A DNA stretch of 64,000 bases from Pseudomonas putida (GCF_026625125.1 NZ_CP113097.1:248001-312000); one strand, 5' to 3'; counted from the stretch's first letter, positions 9,603 through 20,883 are shown. A program made the numbers and translations. The notes: a model not told the origin generated them from the sequence alone.

Positions 9603-9647
9603 GGCGCTAAGCTCAGAGCGACGCGCCCCCATGCAAAGGATGGATAC

Positions 9648-10748
9648 GTGAGCGAAACTGTCTTGTCCCACAATGATCAGCCGTCGGCGCAGGAGCCGAC
9701 GCAACCCGTCACCCCGCCACCTGCCAAACGTTCCGGCACAGGCCTGGCCTTGCTGGCACTGTTAGTGGGTGCTGCCGGGGTCGCAGTGGGCGGGTGGGGT
9801 GTTTGGCAGGTGCGGCATCTGCAAGGCAATGAGCTGAGCCAACGTCAGCACCTTGAGACGCTGAGCCAGCGTGCCGCTGCTCTGCAGCAGCGCGAGCAAC
9901 AGATCAGTGCCCAGTTGGCCAGCCTGCCGGCAGCCAGCGAACTGGAAGACCGCCGCCGCCTGGTGGCGCAGTTGCAGGGTGACCAGCAGCGCCTGAGCCA
10001 GCGCCTGGAAACCGTGCTTGGCGAAAGCCGCAAGGAATGGCGCCTGGCCGAGGCCGAGCACTTGTTGCGCCTGGCCACTTTGCGGCTTTCGGCCCTGCAG
10101 GACATCACCAGCGCCAAGGCCCTGGTCGAAGGCGCAGACGAAATTCTGCGCGAGCAAAGCGACCCTGGTTCCTTTGCCGCCCGCGAGCAGTTGACGCGTA
10201 GCCTGGCAACGCTCAACAGCACCCAGCAACCGGACCGTACCGGGTTGTATCTGAAACTGGCAGCCCAGCGAGAGTTGGTGCAGCACCTCAACGCCCAGTC
10301 GCCGGAGTTCGACAGCGATGCCGATGCCCTCGGTGCCTTGACCGCCGATGGCGATGTCGCCAGCCGCCTGGCGCAGTGGTGGGCGGAGATTTCCAAGTAC
10401 TTCCAGATCGATTTCAACGCCGACGACAATGTACGGCCGTTGCTGGCCGGGCAGTCGCTCAACCAGTTGCGCCTGGCCTTGAGCCTGACCATCGAGCAAG
10501 CCCAGTGGGCTGCGCTCAATGGCGACGCCAAGGTCTACACCCAGGCGCTGGATGACGCGCGCAGTGTGCTGGTGGCCAATTTCGACGCTGACAATCCGCA
10601 GAGCAAGGCCATGCTCGAAAGCCTCAATGCGCTGGCCGAGCAACCGGTGTCGGTGGTTACCCCGGACCTCAGTGAAAGCCTGGCTGCGGTGCAGGCGTAT
10701 ATCCAGCGCCGCCACCTGCCTGCCGAGGGTGAGGGGGGCAAGCCATGA
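9648..10748 (+). CDS. hemX: HemX-family inner-membrane protein
   Basis: This 366-residue protein starts at a GTG. A short cytoplasmic Pro-rich tail is followed by one TM segment (about 26-52, GLALLALLVGAAGVAVGGWG) and a long periplasmic coiled-coil region rich in Gln and Leu (about 55-130). The C-terminal part matches the HemX domain often labelled uroporphyrin-III C-methyltransferase, but no SAM-binding methyltransferase motif is seen, so that label should not be taken literally. It ends by an ATGA overlap with hemY. Its precise role in haem synthesis is unsettled in the literature. Confidence 0.9.
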   Translation: MSETVLSHNDQPSAQEPTQPVTPPPAKRSGTGLALLALLVGAAGVAVGGWGVWQVRHLQGNELSQRQHLETLSQRAAALQQREQQISAQLASLPAASELEDRRRLVAQLQGDQQRLSQRLETVLGESRKEWRLAEAEHLLRLATLRLSALQDITSAKALVEGADEILREQSDPGSFAAREQLTRSLATLNSTQQPDRTGLYLKLAAQRELVQHLNAQSPEFDSDADALGALTADGDVASRLAQWWAEISKYFQIDFNADDNVRPLLAGQSLNQLRLALSLTIEQAQWAALNGDAKVYTQALDDARSVLVANFDADNPQSKAMLESLNALAEQPVSVVTPDLSESLAAVQAYIQRRHLPAEGEGGKP

Positions 10749-11983
10749 AGCGTGTGTACCTGCTGGCCGTGCTGGCGATCGTGATCGCCGCGGCACTGGG
10801 CATCGCGGTGGCCAAACACAGCGGCTACGTGCTGGTCTCCTACGGTGGCTTCCGTTACCAGTCCGGGCTGTGGGCGGCGCTCGCGGCCCTGGTTGCCGTA
10901 TTTGCACTGTTGTGGCTGCTGCGCTACTTGGTCGGGCTGGTGCTGACGTCCAGTGGCGTGGTCAACCCGTGGTCGCGACGTAACCGCAGCCGTCGCATTC
11001 GCATCGCGATCGAGCAGGGCCAACTGGACCTCGCAGAGGGGCGTTGGGCCAGCGCCCAGCGCCACTTGCACCGCGCAGCCGAGGCCGAACGCCAGCCATT
11101 GCTGTATTACCTCGGTGCCGCACGGGCGGCCAATGAACAGGGGCGTACCGAAGACAGGGACAACCTGCTCGAGCGTGCACTGGAGCGTCAGCCCCAGGCG
11201 GAATTGGCGGTCGCCCTGGCCCATGCGCAATTGCAGATGGACCGTGGCGAAAGCGACGGCGCCCTGGACGCCCTGTTGGCCATGCAGGAGCGGCACCCGC
11301 ACAACAACCAGGTCTTGCGCCTGTTGCAGTGCCTGTATCTGGAGCGCGGCGACTGGTCGGCGCTGATCCGCCTGTTGCCTGATTTGCGCAAGGGCAAAGT
11401 GCTGCCGGCCGAGGAGCTCGCTGCACTGGAGCAGCGTGCCTGGGGTCAGAACCTGGGGCTTGCGGCGACCCGTGGCGACGATGAGCAAAGCGCCCGTCAG
11501 TCGTTGGAGCGGGCCTGGCAACAGCTGACTGCGGCCCAGCGTCAAGAGCCCCGGTTGGTGCTGGCTTATGCCGAACAACTGCGCCAGGTTGGCGCTCAAG
11601 GCGAGGCCGAACAGGTGCTACGTGCCGCGCTCAAGCGTGATTACGAAAGTCACCTGGCGCGGCTCTATGGCCTGGTGCGCGGCGATGATCCGGCGCGCCA
11701 ACTGCAAACAGCCGAGGGCTGGCTCAAGGCGCACCCACAGGACCCGAGCCTGTTGCTGACGCTTGGGCGTCTGAGCTTGCAAAACCGCCTTTGGGGCAAG
11801 GCGCGCGATTACCTGGAAAGCAGCTTGCGCATGGAACGCAACCCAGAGACCTGCGCTGAACTGGCCCGGCTGCTGGCTAGCCTGGGGGAGACCGAGCGCA
11901 GCAACCAACTGTTCCAGGAAGGCCTGGGCCTGCTCGATGAGCGTTTGTTGGCCTTGCCATTGCCGCAGGGCGTGCGCGCCTGA
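10745..11983 (+). CDS. hemY: HemY-family TPR membrane protein
   Basis: This 412-residue protein has two N-terminal TM segments (about 3-23 and 40-62), the HemY_N region containing YGGFRYQSGLWAAL, and a long series of TPR-like helices (NEQGRTEDRDNLLERALERQ and similar). It is not the protoporphyrinogen oxidase also called HemY in Gram-positive bacteria. It is coupled to hemX by ATGA and is the last gene of the haem operon. A hairpin follows at about 11993. Confidence 0.9.
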   Translation: MKRVYLLAVLAIVIAAALGIAVAKHSGYVLVSYGGFRYQSGLWAALAALVAVFALLWLLRYLVGLVLTSSGVVNPWSRRNRSRRIRIAIEQGQLDLAEGRWASAQRHLHRAAEAERQPLLYYLGAARAANEQGRTEDRDNLLERALERQPQAELAVALAHAQLQMDRGESDGALDALLAMQERHPHNNQVLRLLQCLYLERGDWSALIRLLPDLRKGKVLPAEELAALEQRAWGQNLGLAATRGDDEQSARQSLERAWQQLTAAQRQEPRLVLAYAEQLRQVGAQGEAEQVLRAALKRDYESHLARLYGLVRGDDPARQLQTAEGWLKAHPQDPSLLLTLGRLSLQNRLWGKARDYLESSLRMERNPETCAELARLLASLGETERSNQLFQEGLGLLDERLLALPLPQGVRA

Positions 11984-11991
11984 GAGATCCC

Positions 11992-12014
11992 ATGAGCCCG
12001 CGCTGAGGGCGGGC
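11992..12014 (+). terminator. hairpin after the hem operon
   Basis: AGCCCGC and GCGGGCT form a 7 bp GC-rich stem around a short loop just past hemY. The following bases (tatggggtgttt) are only partly T-rich, so termination may be Rho-assisted. Confidence 0.55.
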
Positions 12015-12206
12015 TTATGGGGTGTTTGAGGCGTCTCGCGATCCCTGCGTTATTCTGTAATACCCTTCGCAAGATTTTTCCCACATTGCGATTGGAAATT
12101 TCTGCTACCCCTCAGTGACTTATCTCCCCTGTAGTGCCTTGAAACAAAGCACACCTTTCCTCTACCGTTCCAAGCCACTCAATTTGCCCCGGGACCACCA
12201 CCTTTC

Positions 12207-12713
12207 ATGTTGCCGGCCCGCTTGCGCACGTTTTTTCTACCGGCCTGCCTTGCCTCGTTGGCGGTGCTGGTCGCGTCCTTTTACCTGGAGATCACCCTCG
12301 GTCTGGTGCCTTGCCCGCTGTGCTTCAGCCAGCGGTTCCTGCTGGGCGTGTATGCCATGATCTGCCTGTGTGCGGCCGTGCATGCGTCGGGCGTTGCCGC
12401 TATGCGCCAGTACGCGCGCGCTGCCCTGGGCTGTTCCGCGGGCGGGGCCCTGCTGGCGGCCAGGCATGTCTGGATACAAGGGGAGATCGCTACGAGCCAG
12501 GAGTGCCCGGTGCCTTTCTGGCATGTACTGGAGCGCTCCTGGGGTGAAGCGGCCCGTCAACTCTTGCTTGGCGGCCCCGATTGCAGCTCGCTGACCTGGA
12601 GCTTTCTGGACCTGACCTTGCCCGAATGGAGCCTGTTGTCCTTCTTGCTGCTGGCAGTGCTGCCCTTGACTCGCCTGATGGCGTATCGTTTCCGCACGCT
12701 GGCCAACGCTTGA
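12207..12713 (+). CDS. DsbB-family disulfide bond oxidoreductase (DsbH-like)
   Basis: This 168-residue inner-membrane protein has four hydrophobic helices, as in DsbB. It passes electrons from periplasmic DsbA to quinones. The first periplasmic loop has the redox pair C36-P-L-C39, and the second loop has C100 and C126. The position between hemY and algQ corresponds to the second DsbB homologue of P. aeruginosa (dsbH). No strong Shine-Dalgarno precedes the ATG at 12207, and the 223 bp upstream leader is AT-rich, so the gene probably has its own promoter. Confidence 0.9.
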   Translation: MLPARLRTFFLPACLASLAVLVASFYLEITLGLVPCPLCFSQRFLLGVYAMICLCAAVHASGVAAMRQYARAALGCSAGGALLAARHVWIQGEIATSQECPVPFWHVLERSWGEAARQLLLGGPDCSSLTWSFLDLTLPEWSLLSFLLLAVLPLTRLMAYRFRTLANA

Positions 12714-12943
12714 TTGGGTGCGGCTGCGCTAGCCGGCACGACCAGTGGTGCTGCCCCAGGGTATTAAACACTTGTATGAACTTTGTCTGCTGCGTACCTT
12801 GAAGGGCAGCACGCACGGGAATAATCTCCCTGCACGCCTATCAAAAACACAACTGCTCGATGCCGTCCTGCTGATGTCACCTTTGTGCCGCACGATCGGG
12901 GTGCGAGGTGCAGCGGCATCTACCCAGAAGGGATGAGATCGCC

Positions 12944-13414
12944 ATGCTCGATAGTTGTCAGAACGCCCAGGAACGCTGGGGTGGGGTTCACAAGCTGATC
13001 GACCGCTGGCTCAAGGAGCGAGAGGAGCTGGTTCAGGCTTTTCGTGCCTTGCGCGATGCCAAGCCGGCATTTGCGGACAAGGAAAAAAACCGAGATTTCT
13101 GCGCGGTGCTGGTCGATTATGTGTCGGCTTGGCATTTTGAAGTCAGCGAGCAATTGGTCAGTGAAGCCAAAGCTTTCGGTGACACGCGTGGCCTGGAGCT
13201 GGCCAAGCAAATCACTCCGCGCATCGATGCCATCACCGAAATCGCATCGGCCTTCAATGACCATTGCGAAAAGGGCGATTGCAAGGACCCGGACCGTTTC
13301 GCCAAGAAGCTCGGCGAGCTTGGTAGTCTGCTGCATGAACGCTTCGAGCTCGAAGACTGCCTGATCGAAGTGCTGCATACCGCGCACAAGGAAGAGGGCG
13401 CGGTCGAGGCTTGA
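12944..13414 (+). CDS. algQ: Rsd/AlgQ anti-sigma-70 family regulator
   Basis: This 156-residue all-helical cytosolic protein starts [20 protein letters not shown], nearly identical to AlgQ of P. aeruginosa as remembered. Rsd/AlgQ binds region 4 of the housekeeping sigma factor and affects alginate and siderophore genes. The start at 12944 follows GAAGGGATGAGATCGCC; the longer frame to 12908 adds only atypical residues. It is convergent with the FKBP gene, with only 9 bp between stops, and a perfect hairpin spans that junction. A GAACTT at 12778 recalls an AlgU -35 element, but no good -10 follows. Confidence 0.93.
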   Translation: MLDSCQNAQERWGGVHKLIDRWLKEREELVQAFRALRDAKPAFADKEKNRDFCAVLVDYVSAWHFEVSEQLVSEAKAFGDTRGLELAKQITPRIDAITEIASAFNDHCEKGDCKDPDRFAKKLGELGSLLHERFELEDCLIEVLHTAHKEEGAVEA

Positions 13415-13415
13415 G

Positions 13416-13436
13416 GGTCGGCGTCAGTCGCCGACC
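13416..13436. terminator. bidirectional hairpin between algQ and FKBP gene
   Basis: GGTCGGCG (13416-13423) pairs perfectly with CGCCGACC (13429-13436) around TCAGT. It overlaps the last codons of the convergent FKBP gene and could serve both genes. No U-tract is present. Confidence 0.5.
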
Positions 13437-14089
13437 GCCAGCAGTTCTATCTCGAACACCAGTGGCGTATAGGGCGCGATCAGGTCACCCGCGCCCTCGG
13501 CACCGTAGGCTTGTGCCGATGGGATCACCAGGCGCCATTTCGCCCCCGTTTTCATATGTGGCAACGCCACTTGCCAGCCTTCGATGACCGAGTCCAGGCT
13601 GAACCACTGTGGCTGTTGGTTCTGATCGAATACCGTGCCGTCAGGCAACTTGCCTACATAGCGTACCTGCACCTTGCTCTTGGGGTTGGGCTGCGCGCCA
13701 TTACCACTTTTCAGTTCACTGTAGAGCACGCCCTCAGGCAGCTCATGCACGCCGGCTCGTGCGCGCTCGTTGGCCATGAAGCGCGCCTCGATGCCTTGCA
13801 GTTTTTCCACTTCGGCTTGCACGGCGGTATTGTTCGCCTGTTCTTCATGCTGCTGAAGAATGGCTTGCATGCGCGCCTTGTCGAGTTTCAGCGGCTGGTT
13901 CTGGTAGGACTGGCGAAGTCCTTCAACCAAAGCCTCCAGTTGCAATCCAGGCACTTCCTCGCGCAGCCGCTCCCCCAGGCTGGCGCCCAGGCTGTAGGCC
14001 ACGTCGTGATCACTGGGGGGCACCGTTTCAGGGGCGGCGAGTGCGATGGGAGCCGCCAGGCACAGGCCGATAAAAAGATAACGAGGCAT
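13424..14089 (-). CDS. periplasmic FKBP-type peptidyl-prolyl isomerase
   Basis: This 221-residue protein has a signal peptide (MPRYLFIGLCLAAPIALA, cleavage near residue 18), an N-terminal helical dimerisation domain (FKBP_N, about 25-110) and a C-terminal FKBP domain (about 120-221) with VQVRYVGKLPDGTVFD, VIEGWQVAL and IPSAQAYG. It isomerises X-Pro bonds in envelope proteins. This is the FkpA/Mip architecture, matching the gene between algQ and algP in P. aeruginosa. The start at 14089 was chosen for the signal peptide and the upstream GGAG; the frame extends to 14137 without a better start. Confidence 0.92.
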   Translation of the reverse strand: MPRYLFIGLCLAAPIALAAPETVPPSDHDVAYSLGASLGERLREEVPGLQLEALVEGLRQSYQNQPLKLDKARMQAILQQHEEQANNTAVQAEVEKLQGIEARFMANERARAGVHELPEGVLYSELKSGNGAQPNPKSKVQVRYVGKLPDGTVFDQNQQPQWFSLDSVIEGWQVALPHMKTGAKWRLVIPSAQAYGAEGAGDLIAPYTPLVFEIELLAVGD

Positions 14090-14313
14090 GGTCAACTCCG
14101 AGCTCAAGAGCCGAGAAGTATGCCAGCCTTGTTGCATCGATTTGCGTAAATCTCGGCAACCATTTGTTGAGCAACTACACTTTCACGCAGCTGCAAGACA
14201 ACAACTTTGCCCAGGCATGCAACGCGGCGCCAACGATACTGTCCACATGCCCTAGCGGCGGTAGCAGCACAAGCATAGTATTAGCCGCAATCTCGTCAGC
14301 CAGGAGGTAAACC

Positions 14314-15384
14314 ATGTCGGCCAAGAAGAAGCCAGTAAGTACGCCGTTACACCTGCTCCAGCAACTTTCGGGCAGCTTGCTCGAACACTTGGAAGATGCT
14401 TGCTCGCAAGCGCTGGCCGATGCGGAAAAACTGCTGGCGAAGTTGGAGAAGCAGCGTGGCAAGGCTCAGGAAAAACTGCACAACGGTCGCCTGAAATTAC
14501 AGGACGCGGCCAAGGCAGGTAAAACCAAGGCGCAAGGCAAAGCCCAGAAAGGCATTGGTGAACTCGAGTCGTTGCTCGACTCGCTCAAAGAGCGCCAGAC
14601 GCAAACCCGTACTTATATCCAGCAACTCAAACGCGATGCCCAGGAAAGCCTGAAGCTGGCCCAGGGTGTCGGCAAGGTGCGTGAGGCTGCTGGCAAGGCC
14701 CTGGACCAACGGGCAGTTGCAGCCAAGTCGGCTAAACCAGCCGCTGCCAAAGCGCCTGCCAAAGCTGCGGCCAAACCTGCAGCAAGGTCTTCCACCAGCG
14801 CTGCGGCCAAAGCGCCTGCCAAGGCCGCTGCTGCCAAGGCGCCGTCGCGCGCTGCTGCCGCCAAGCCTGCTGCCGTAAAAACCCCGGCCAAGGCTGCGGC
14901 TAAACCTGCAGCTAAAGCTGCAGCCAAGCCAGTCACTGCCAAAGCGGCTGCAGCCAAGGCGCCATCGCGCACTGCTGCGGCCAAGCCTGCTGCCACCAAG
15001 GCCCCCGCCAAAGCCGCTGCTGACAAGCCTGCCGCCAAACCCGCCACGTCCAGAGGCACTGCAGCCAAACCGGCCGCGGCCAAGGCGCCGGCTAAAACCA
15101 CTGCAGCCAAGCCTGCTGCGAAAACTGCTGCCGCCAAGCCCGCAGCCAAGCCTGCCGCGAAGGCCCCGGCCAAGGCTGCAGTCAAGCCAGCTGCCAAGGC
15201 GCCCGCCAAGCCCGCAGCCAAACCTGCGGCCAAGCCCGCCGCTGCAAAGCCGGCCACCAGCAAACCAGCTGAAGCCAAGCCAGCGGCGCCTGTGGTGACC
15301 AACTCGACAGGCACTGCCGCCCCGGCGACGTCCTCCGCCGCACCGGCAAGCACCTCGCCTCAGGCGCCGTCTTCGGCCTCCTGA
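14314..15384 (+). CDS. algP: histone H1-like regulator AlgP
   Basis: This 356-residue protein has a helical N-terminal domain (about 1-120: SAKKKPVSTPLHLLQQLSGS, coiled-coil-like heptads) and a very long Ala-Lys-Pro-rich tail built on KPAA/KAPAK units. It resembles eukaryotic histone H1 tails and should bind DNA non-specifically. In P. aeruginosa AlgP (AlgR3) influences alginate transcription. A strong AGGAGG precedes the ATG. The last 25 bases overlap the convergent TIGR02444 gene. Tail repeats are prone to slippage, so length may vary between strains. Confidence 0.93.
   Translation: MSAKKKPVSTPLHLLQQLSGSLLEHLEDACSQALADAEKLLAKLEKQRGKAQEKLHNGRLKLQDAAKAGKTKAQGKAQKGIGELESLLDSLKERQTQTRTYIQQLKRDAQESLKLAQGVGKVREAAGKALDQRAVAAKSAKPAAAKAPAKAAAKPAARSSTSAAAKAPAKAAAAKAPSRAAAAKPAAVKTPAKAAAKPAAKAAAKPVTAKAAAAKAPSRTAAAKPAATKAPAKAAADKPAAKPATSRGTAAKPAAAKAPAKTTAAKPAAKTAAAKPAAKPAAKAPAKAAVKPAAKAPAKPAAKPAAKPAAAKPATSKPAEAKPAAPVVTNSTGTAAPATSSAAPASTSPQAPSSAS
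14733..15290 (+). repeat. KPAA-type codon repeats in algP
   Basis: Imperfect 12-bp-scale units encoding K-P-A-A / K-A-P-A-K recur through this stretch of algP. They are coding, in frame and degenerate at third positions. The antisense frame (Gly/Leu/Ala-rich) is also open as a by-product. Confidence 0.8.
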
Positions 15385-15842
15385 AGCCCGGTGGCCGCGA
15401 CACGCAGCTGAGTCAGCGAGTCGTGGCCATGGACCTGGTCGGGCGCCAGCCTGGCCAGCCAATCGTCCGCGGGTTCAGGCGAGCCCGTGGGCCATTGCCT
15501 TGCACGTGCCTCCAGGCGTTGCAGCAAGCGCTTCTCTGCCTGTAATTCCAAGCCCTTTACGTGCTCACGTAATGCCTGCAGGTGCGGGTCATGCTGCGCG
15601 GCCGCCCGCCATTGCTGGCGCAAATGGCGTAGCGGCGTCACCACTTCAGTTTGCCAAGGCTCGGCAATTGCGCGTAAAGCGTCGATTCGCCCGGCTTCTA
15701 CGGCGACACCTCGGGTTTGCAGCCAGCTCGCGCACAACAGAAGGCACACATCGCCCCCCTCGGCCTGCACGCTCAGGCAAGCCGCTTCGACGCCCGGCCG
15801 GCCATACAGGGCCAGGGCGTAATTCCACAGGTCGGTGTACAT
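15360..15842 (-). CDS. TIGR02444 family protein
   Basis: This 160-residue soluble protein begins MYTDLWNYALALYGRPGVEA, a conserved opening of TIGR02444 proteins, and continues with CLLLCASWLQTRGV. The middle is helical and Gln/Arg-rich. Function is unknown. It is divergent from the ABC-F gene (50 bp between starts), and its last 25 bases overlap algP tail-to-tail. No signal peptide or TM segment is seen. Confidence 0.8.
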   Translation of the reverse strand: MYTDLWNYALALYGRPGVEAACLSVQAEGGDVCLLLCASWLQTRGVAVEAGRIDALRAIAEPWQTEVVTPLRHLRQQWRAAAQHDPHLQALREHVKGLELQAEKRLLQRLEARARQWPTGSPEPADDWLARLAPDQVHGHDSLTQLRVAATGLQEAEDGA

Positions 15843-15892
15843 GATTCCACTTACGCTCCGGGTCGAGGAAGCTGGTAGACTCCGCGACCATC

Positions 15893-17803
<1,911 letters not shown>

Positions 17804-17871
17804 CAGCGAGGTAGAGCTAGACCCACGCAGGGTGTGCGGCTGTCAGGCTGAGCGTTTGCAACGAGCGCATG

Positions 17872-17903
17872 ATCGAGCGCCGCCCGCGCGGGCGGCGCTC
17901 GAT
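17872..17903. repeat. perfect 32 bp palindrome after yheS
   Basis: Bases 17872-17887 are the exact reverse complement of 17888-17903, with no loop. The centre is GC-only (cgcccgcgcgggcg) and the outer part reads atcgagc. It sits 70 bp after yheS and 117 bp before the LysE gene. It could form a terminator stem or be a protein-binding palindrome; no T-run follows on either strand. Confidence 0.75.
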
Positions 17904-18019
17904 GCACAACACATCCGACAAACCACGCTTTCCCTTCGCGCCCTGCAAAATTTGCTGGTTATTTTTTCGCCAACATCTTAGCTTAACGTTTTGCAACATA
18001 TGTTCGAACGAGGTGTGTG

Positions 18020-18652
18020 ATGTCGATGGAAGTGTGGTTGGGCTTCTTTGCCGCTTGTTGGGTGATCAGCCTTTCGCCCGGGGCCGGGGCGATCGCCTCG
18101 ATGTCCAGCGGCCTGCAATATGGTTTCTGGCGCGGTTACTGGAACGCCCTGGGCCTGCAGATTGGCCTGGTCGTGCAGATCGCCATCATCGCAGCGGGTG
18201 TCGGCGCCATTCTTGCGGCCTCCGCCACGGCCTTCAGCCTCATCAAGTGGTTTGGCGTCGCTTACCTGGTCTACCTGGCCTACAAGCAATGGCGCGCCTT
18301 GCCGATGGACATGACTGATGAATCCACCGTGCGTCCGATCGGCAAGCCTTTGAGCCTGGTGTTCCGTGGTTTCCTGGTCAACGTCAGCAACCCCAAGGCC
18401 CTGGTGTTCATGCTTGCTGTGCTGCCACAGTTCATCAACCCGCATGCACCGCTGTTGCCGCAATACGTGGCGATCACGGTGACCATGGTCACCGTCGATA
18501 TGCTGGTGATGGCGGGTTATACCGGGTTGGCTTCACGGGTGCTGCGCCTGTTGCGCACCCCCAAGCAACAGAAACGCCTGAACCGGACGTTCGCCGGCCT
18601 GTTCATCGGGGCTGCCACGTTCCTCGCGACCCTGCGCCGCGCGCCTGTCTGA
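18020..18652 (+). CDS. LysE/RhtB-family amino acid exporter
   Basis: This 210-residue inner-membrane protein has six predicted TM helices. The N-terminal family motif LSPGAGAIASMSSGLQYGFWRG is split here as LSPGAGAIASMS and GLQYGFWRG. The late NVSNPKALVFMLAVLPQF motif is also typical. Members export homoserine, threonine, lysine or related compounds; the substrate is not deducible. A GTG at 18017 directly precedes the ATG at 18020; I chose the ATG, with GAGG upstream. The gene ends convergently with the slipin operon, with a shared hairpin. Confidence 0.88.
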   Translation: MSMEVWLGFFAACWVISLSPGAGAIASMSSGLQYGFWRGYWNALGLQIGLVVQIAIIAAGVGAILAASATAFSLIKWFGVAYLVYLAYKQWRALPMDMTDESTVRPIGKPLSLVFRGFLVNVSNPKALVFMLAVLPQFINPHAPLLPQYVAITVTMVTVDMLVMAGYTGLASRVLRLLRTPKQQKRLNRTFAGLFIGAATFLATLRRAPV

Positions 18653-18663
18653 CCGTTTTGCGG

Positions 18664-18682
18664 GGGGCCTCGTGCAGGCCCC
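18664..18682. terminator. shared hairpin between LysE gene and slipin gene
   Basis: GGGGCC and GGCCCC enclose a 7 nt loop in the 30 bp between two convergent stops. It is compact and GC-rich, so it probably ends transcription in both directions, though U-tracts are weak. Confidence 0.5.
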
Positions 18683-19441
18683 TCATTTCTCCCGGTCCAT
18701 CATCCCCTTGAGCAAGTCCAAGGGCATTGGGAAGACGATGGTCGAGCTCTTGTCTCCGGCAATCGACCCCAGCGTCTGCATGTAGCGCAACTGCATGGCT
18801 CCTGGCTCCTTGCTGAGCATCTGCGCGGCCTGCATCAGTTTTTCCGACGCTTGCAGTTCCCCTTCGGCGTGGATGACCTTGGCCCGCCGCTCACGTTCGG
18901 CCTCGGCCTGACGGGCAATGGCGCGCACCATCGATTCGTTGAGGTCGACGTGCTTGATCTCGACGTTGGCCACCTTGATGCCCCAGGCGTCGGTTTGCGC
19001 GTCCAGCACCTGGCGGATATCCAGGTTCAACTGTTCCCGCTCGGCCAGCAGCTCGTCGAGCTCGTGCTTACCCAATACCGCTCGAAGGGTTGTCTGTGCC
19101 AGCTGGCTTGTGGCGACCAGGAAGTCTTCGACCTGGATGATCGCCTTCTGAGGGTCGAGCACACGGAAGTACAGCACCGCATTGACCTTCACTGACACGT
19201 TGTCGCGGGTGATCACATCCTGCGGCGGCACATCCAGCACCACGGTACGCAGGTCCACCCGCACCATCTGCTGGATCACGGGGATGAGCAGAATCAGCCC
19301 CGGCCCCTTCACCTGCCAGAAACGCCCCAATTGAAACACCACCCCACGCTCGTATTCGCGCAAGATGCGAAATGCCGACAGCAACAGCACGCCCAGCAGC
19401 ATCAGCAGGGCCCCGAAACCCAATTGCATGAACATCGTCAT
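18683..19441 (-). CDS. SPFH-domain stomatin-like protein (slipin)
   Basis: This 252-residue protein has one N-terminal TM segment (about 5-25, [20 protein letters not shown]) and an SPFH/band-7 domain (about 30-200) with the signatures [23 protein letters not shown] and [11 protein letters not shown] coiled-coil segment rich in Glu/Arg follows. Slipins form membrane microdomain scaffolds and pair with NfeD proteases. The start at 19441 overlaps the nfeD stop as ATGA, so the two are translationally coupled. The frame runs on to 19552, but that part lies inside nfeD. Confidence 0.92.
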   Translation of the reverse strand: MTMFMQLGFGALLMLLGVLLLSAFRILREYERGVVFQLGRFWQVKGPGLILLIPVIQQMVRVDLRTVVLDVPPQDVITRDNVSVKVNAVLYFRVLDPQKAIIQVEDFLVATSQLAQTTLRAVLGKHELDELLAEREQLNLDIRQVLDAQTDAWGIKVANVEIKHVDLNESMVRAIARQAEAERERRAKVIHAEGELQASEKLMQAAQMLSKEPGAMQLRYMQTLGSIAGDKSSTIVFPMPLDLLKGMMDREK

Positions 19442-20787
19442 TCTCCTTGCGCTGTAGGAGCAGCAGCGCTCACTTCGAGCATCACGCCATGACGCGCGGT
19501 GACCCGCACCTGCTGGCCGAGCTGCAAGGGCGTAGTGCACTGGACCTGCCATTGTTCGCCCTGGGCCTGTACTGCGCCACAGAACGGGTTGTCTGCCACC
19601 ACCTGAGTGACGCTCACCAAGCTGCCCACCAAGCCGGCGTCACCGCTGACCAAGGCCCGCTTGCGAGCTTTGAGGGCCATGCCCAGCACACCCCCTATCA
19701 GCAATGCCGAGAGCACCGCCAGGCTCGCGATCAACGCCAGCGGAATGCCGAACCCGGGGGCGTCGGTGTCTATCAGGATGACCGCGCCCACCACGAACGC
19801 CACGATGCCGCCAAAACCGACCACACCGAAACTGGGCAGGAACGCCTCGGCGATCATGAAGGCGATACCGAGCATCACCAGCGCGACACCGGCAAAGCTC
19901 ACCGGTAGCAACTGCAGGGCATACAGCGCCAGCAACAGGCAGATGCCACCGACCACGCCGCCCACGCCGGAGCCTGGGTTGATGAACTCGAACAGCAGGC
20001 CATACACGCCGATCATGATCAGAATCAGTGCCACGCCAGGGTTGGTGATCACGGCCAGCAGGCGTGTGCGCCAGTCCGGCAGATGCTCGACCAGGTTGGC
20101 GTCACGGGTGTGCAACGGGTGCGGCTGGTCAGCGGCGATGAGGGTCTTGCCGTGGAGCTGGCGCAGCAGGTCAAGCAGGTCGTTGGCCACGTAGTCGACC
20201 ACGTTCTGTTTGAGCGCTTCGCTGGCCGACAGGCTGACTGCTTCGCGTACAGCCTGTTCTGCCCAGTCGGCGTTGCGCCCGCGCAGCTGCGCCAGGCCGC
20301 GGATATAGGCGGCGGCATCGTTCACCTGCTTGCGCGCAAGGGCTTGTTCATTGCTGTCGGGTTTGGCCTTGTCATCCTTTGGTGCACCCGGTGGGCCGCC
20401 AATCTGCACGGGTGTGGCGGCGCCGAGGTTGGTCCCGGGCGCCATGGCCGCTACGTGGCTGGCATAAAGGATGTAGGTGCCAGCGCTGGCAGCACGGGCA
20501 CCGCTTGGTGCAACGAAGGTCGCAACCGGCACGGGACTGGCGAGGATGACCTTGATGATCTGACGCATGGCGCTGTCCAGGCCGCCGGGGGTATCCATGC
20601 GGATCACCACCAGTTGCGCGCCCTGTTCCCTGGCCTGGTCCAGGCCGCGCAGCACATAGTCGGCAGTGGCCGGCCCAATGGCATCATCGATGCTCAGCAC
20701 CCAGATTGCTCCGGGCGCGGCCTGGCTGCCTGGGGCGAGGCCAAGCATCAGCACCAATAGCCACCCGCGCCAGCAGCGAGCGATCAC
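19438..20787 (-). CDS. NfeD-family membrane serine protease
   Basis: This 449-residue protein has a signal peptide (ending GSQAA), a ClpP-like serine protease domain (about 28-230) with MDTPGGL and the Ser-containing segment [10 protein letters not shown], four to five TM helices (about 255-370) and a C-terminal OB-fold NfeD domain (about 385-445). This is the NfeD1b architecture, which cleaves stomatin-type partners. The slipin gene follows by ATGA, as usual. It is divergent from ybaK, with a 96 bp gap containing an inverted repeat. Confidence 0.9.
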   Translation of the reverse strand: MIARCWRGWLLVLMLGLAPGSQAAPGAIWVLSIDDAIGPATADYVLRGLDQAREQGAQLVVIRMDTPGGLDSAMRQIIKVILASPVPVATFVAPSGARAASAGTYILYASHVAAMAPGTNLGAATPVQIGGPPGAPKDDKAKPDSNEQALARKQVNDAAAYIRGLAQLRGRNADWAEQAVREAVSLSASEALKQNVVDYVANDLLDLLRQLHGKTLIAADQPHPLHTRDANLVEHLPDWRTRLLAVITNPGVALILIMIGVYGLLFEFINPGSGVGGVVGGICLLLALYALQLLPVSFAGVALVMLGIAFMIAEAFLPSFGVVGFGGIVAFVVGAVILIDTDAPGFGIPLALIASLAVLSALLIGGVLGMALKARKRALVSGDAGLVGSLVSVTQVVADNPFCGAVQAQGEQWQVQCTTPLQLGQQVRVTARHGVMLEVSAAAPTAQGE

Positions 20788-20825
20788 CTGTCGTCACCTT
20801 GTTCGCTTACGTTCTCCAAGTTTAG

Positions 20826-20849
20826 CCCTGCCCACCCCGGCAGGGCCTA
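20826..20849. promoter_or_regulatory. inverted repeat in the nfeD-ybaK divergent region
   Basis: GCCCTGCC and GGCAGGGC flank a short spacer within the 96 bp between divergent starts. It could be an operator or a structured leader; its role is unknown. Confidence 0.35.
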
Positions 20850-20883
20850 AAATTGGAGATGGGGGCGAAACCGGAGGTGCATC

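Noticed and set aside
12778..12805. GAACTT upstream of algQ as an AlgU promoter
   Set aside because: The -35 matches, but the -10 position (TTGAAG) is poor; not listed as a promoter.
14733..15290. Direct repeats resembling a CRISPR array
   Set aside because: They are coding KPAA repeats in algP, in frame and without unique spacers.
14497..15462. Antisense frames over algP (Gly/Leu/Ala-rich)
   Set aside because: They arise from the K-P-A-A codon repeats; low-complexity translation without a start site.
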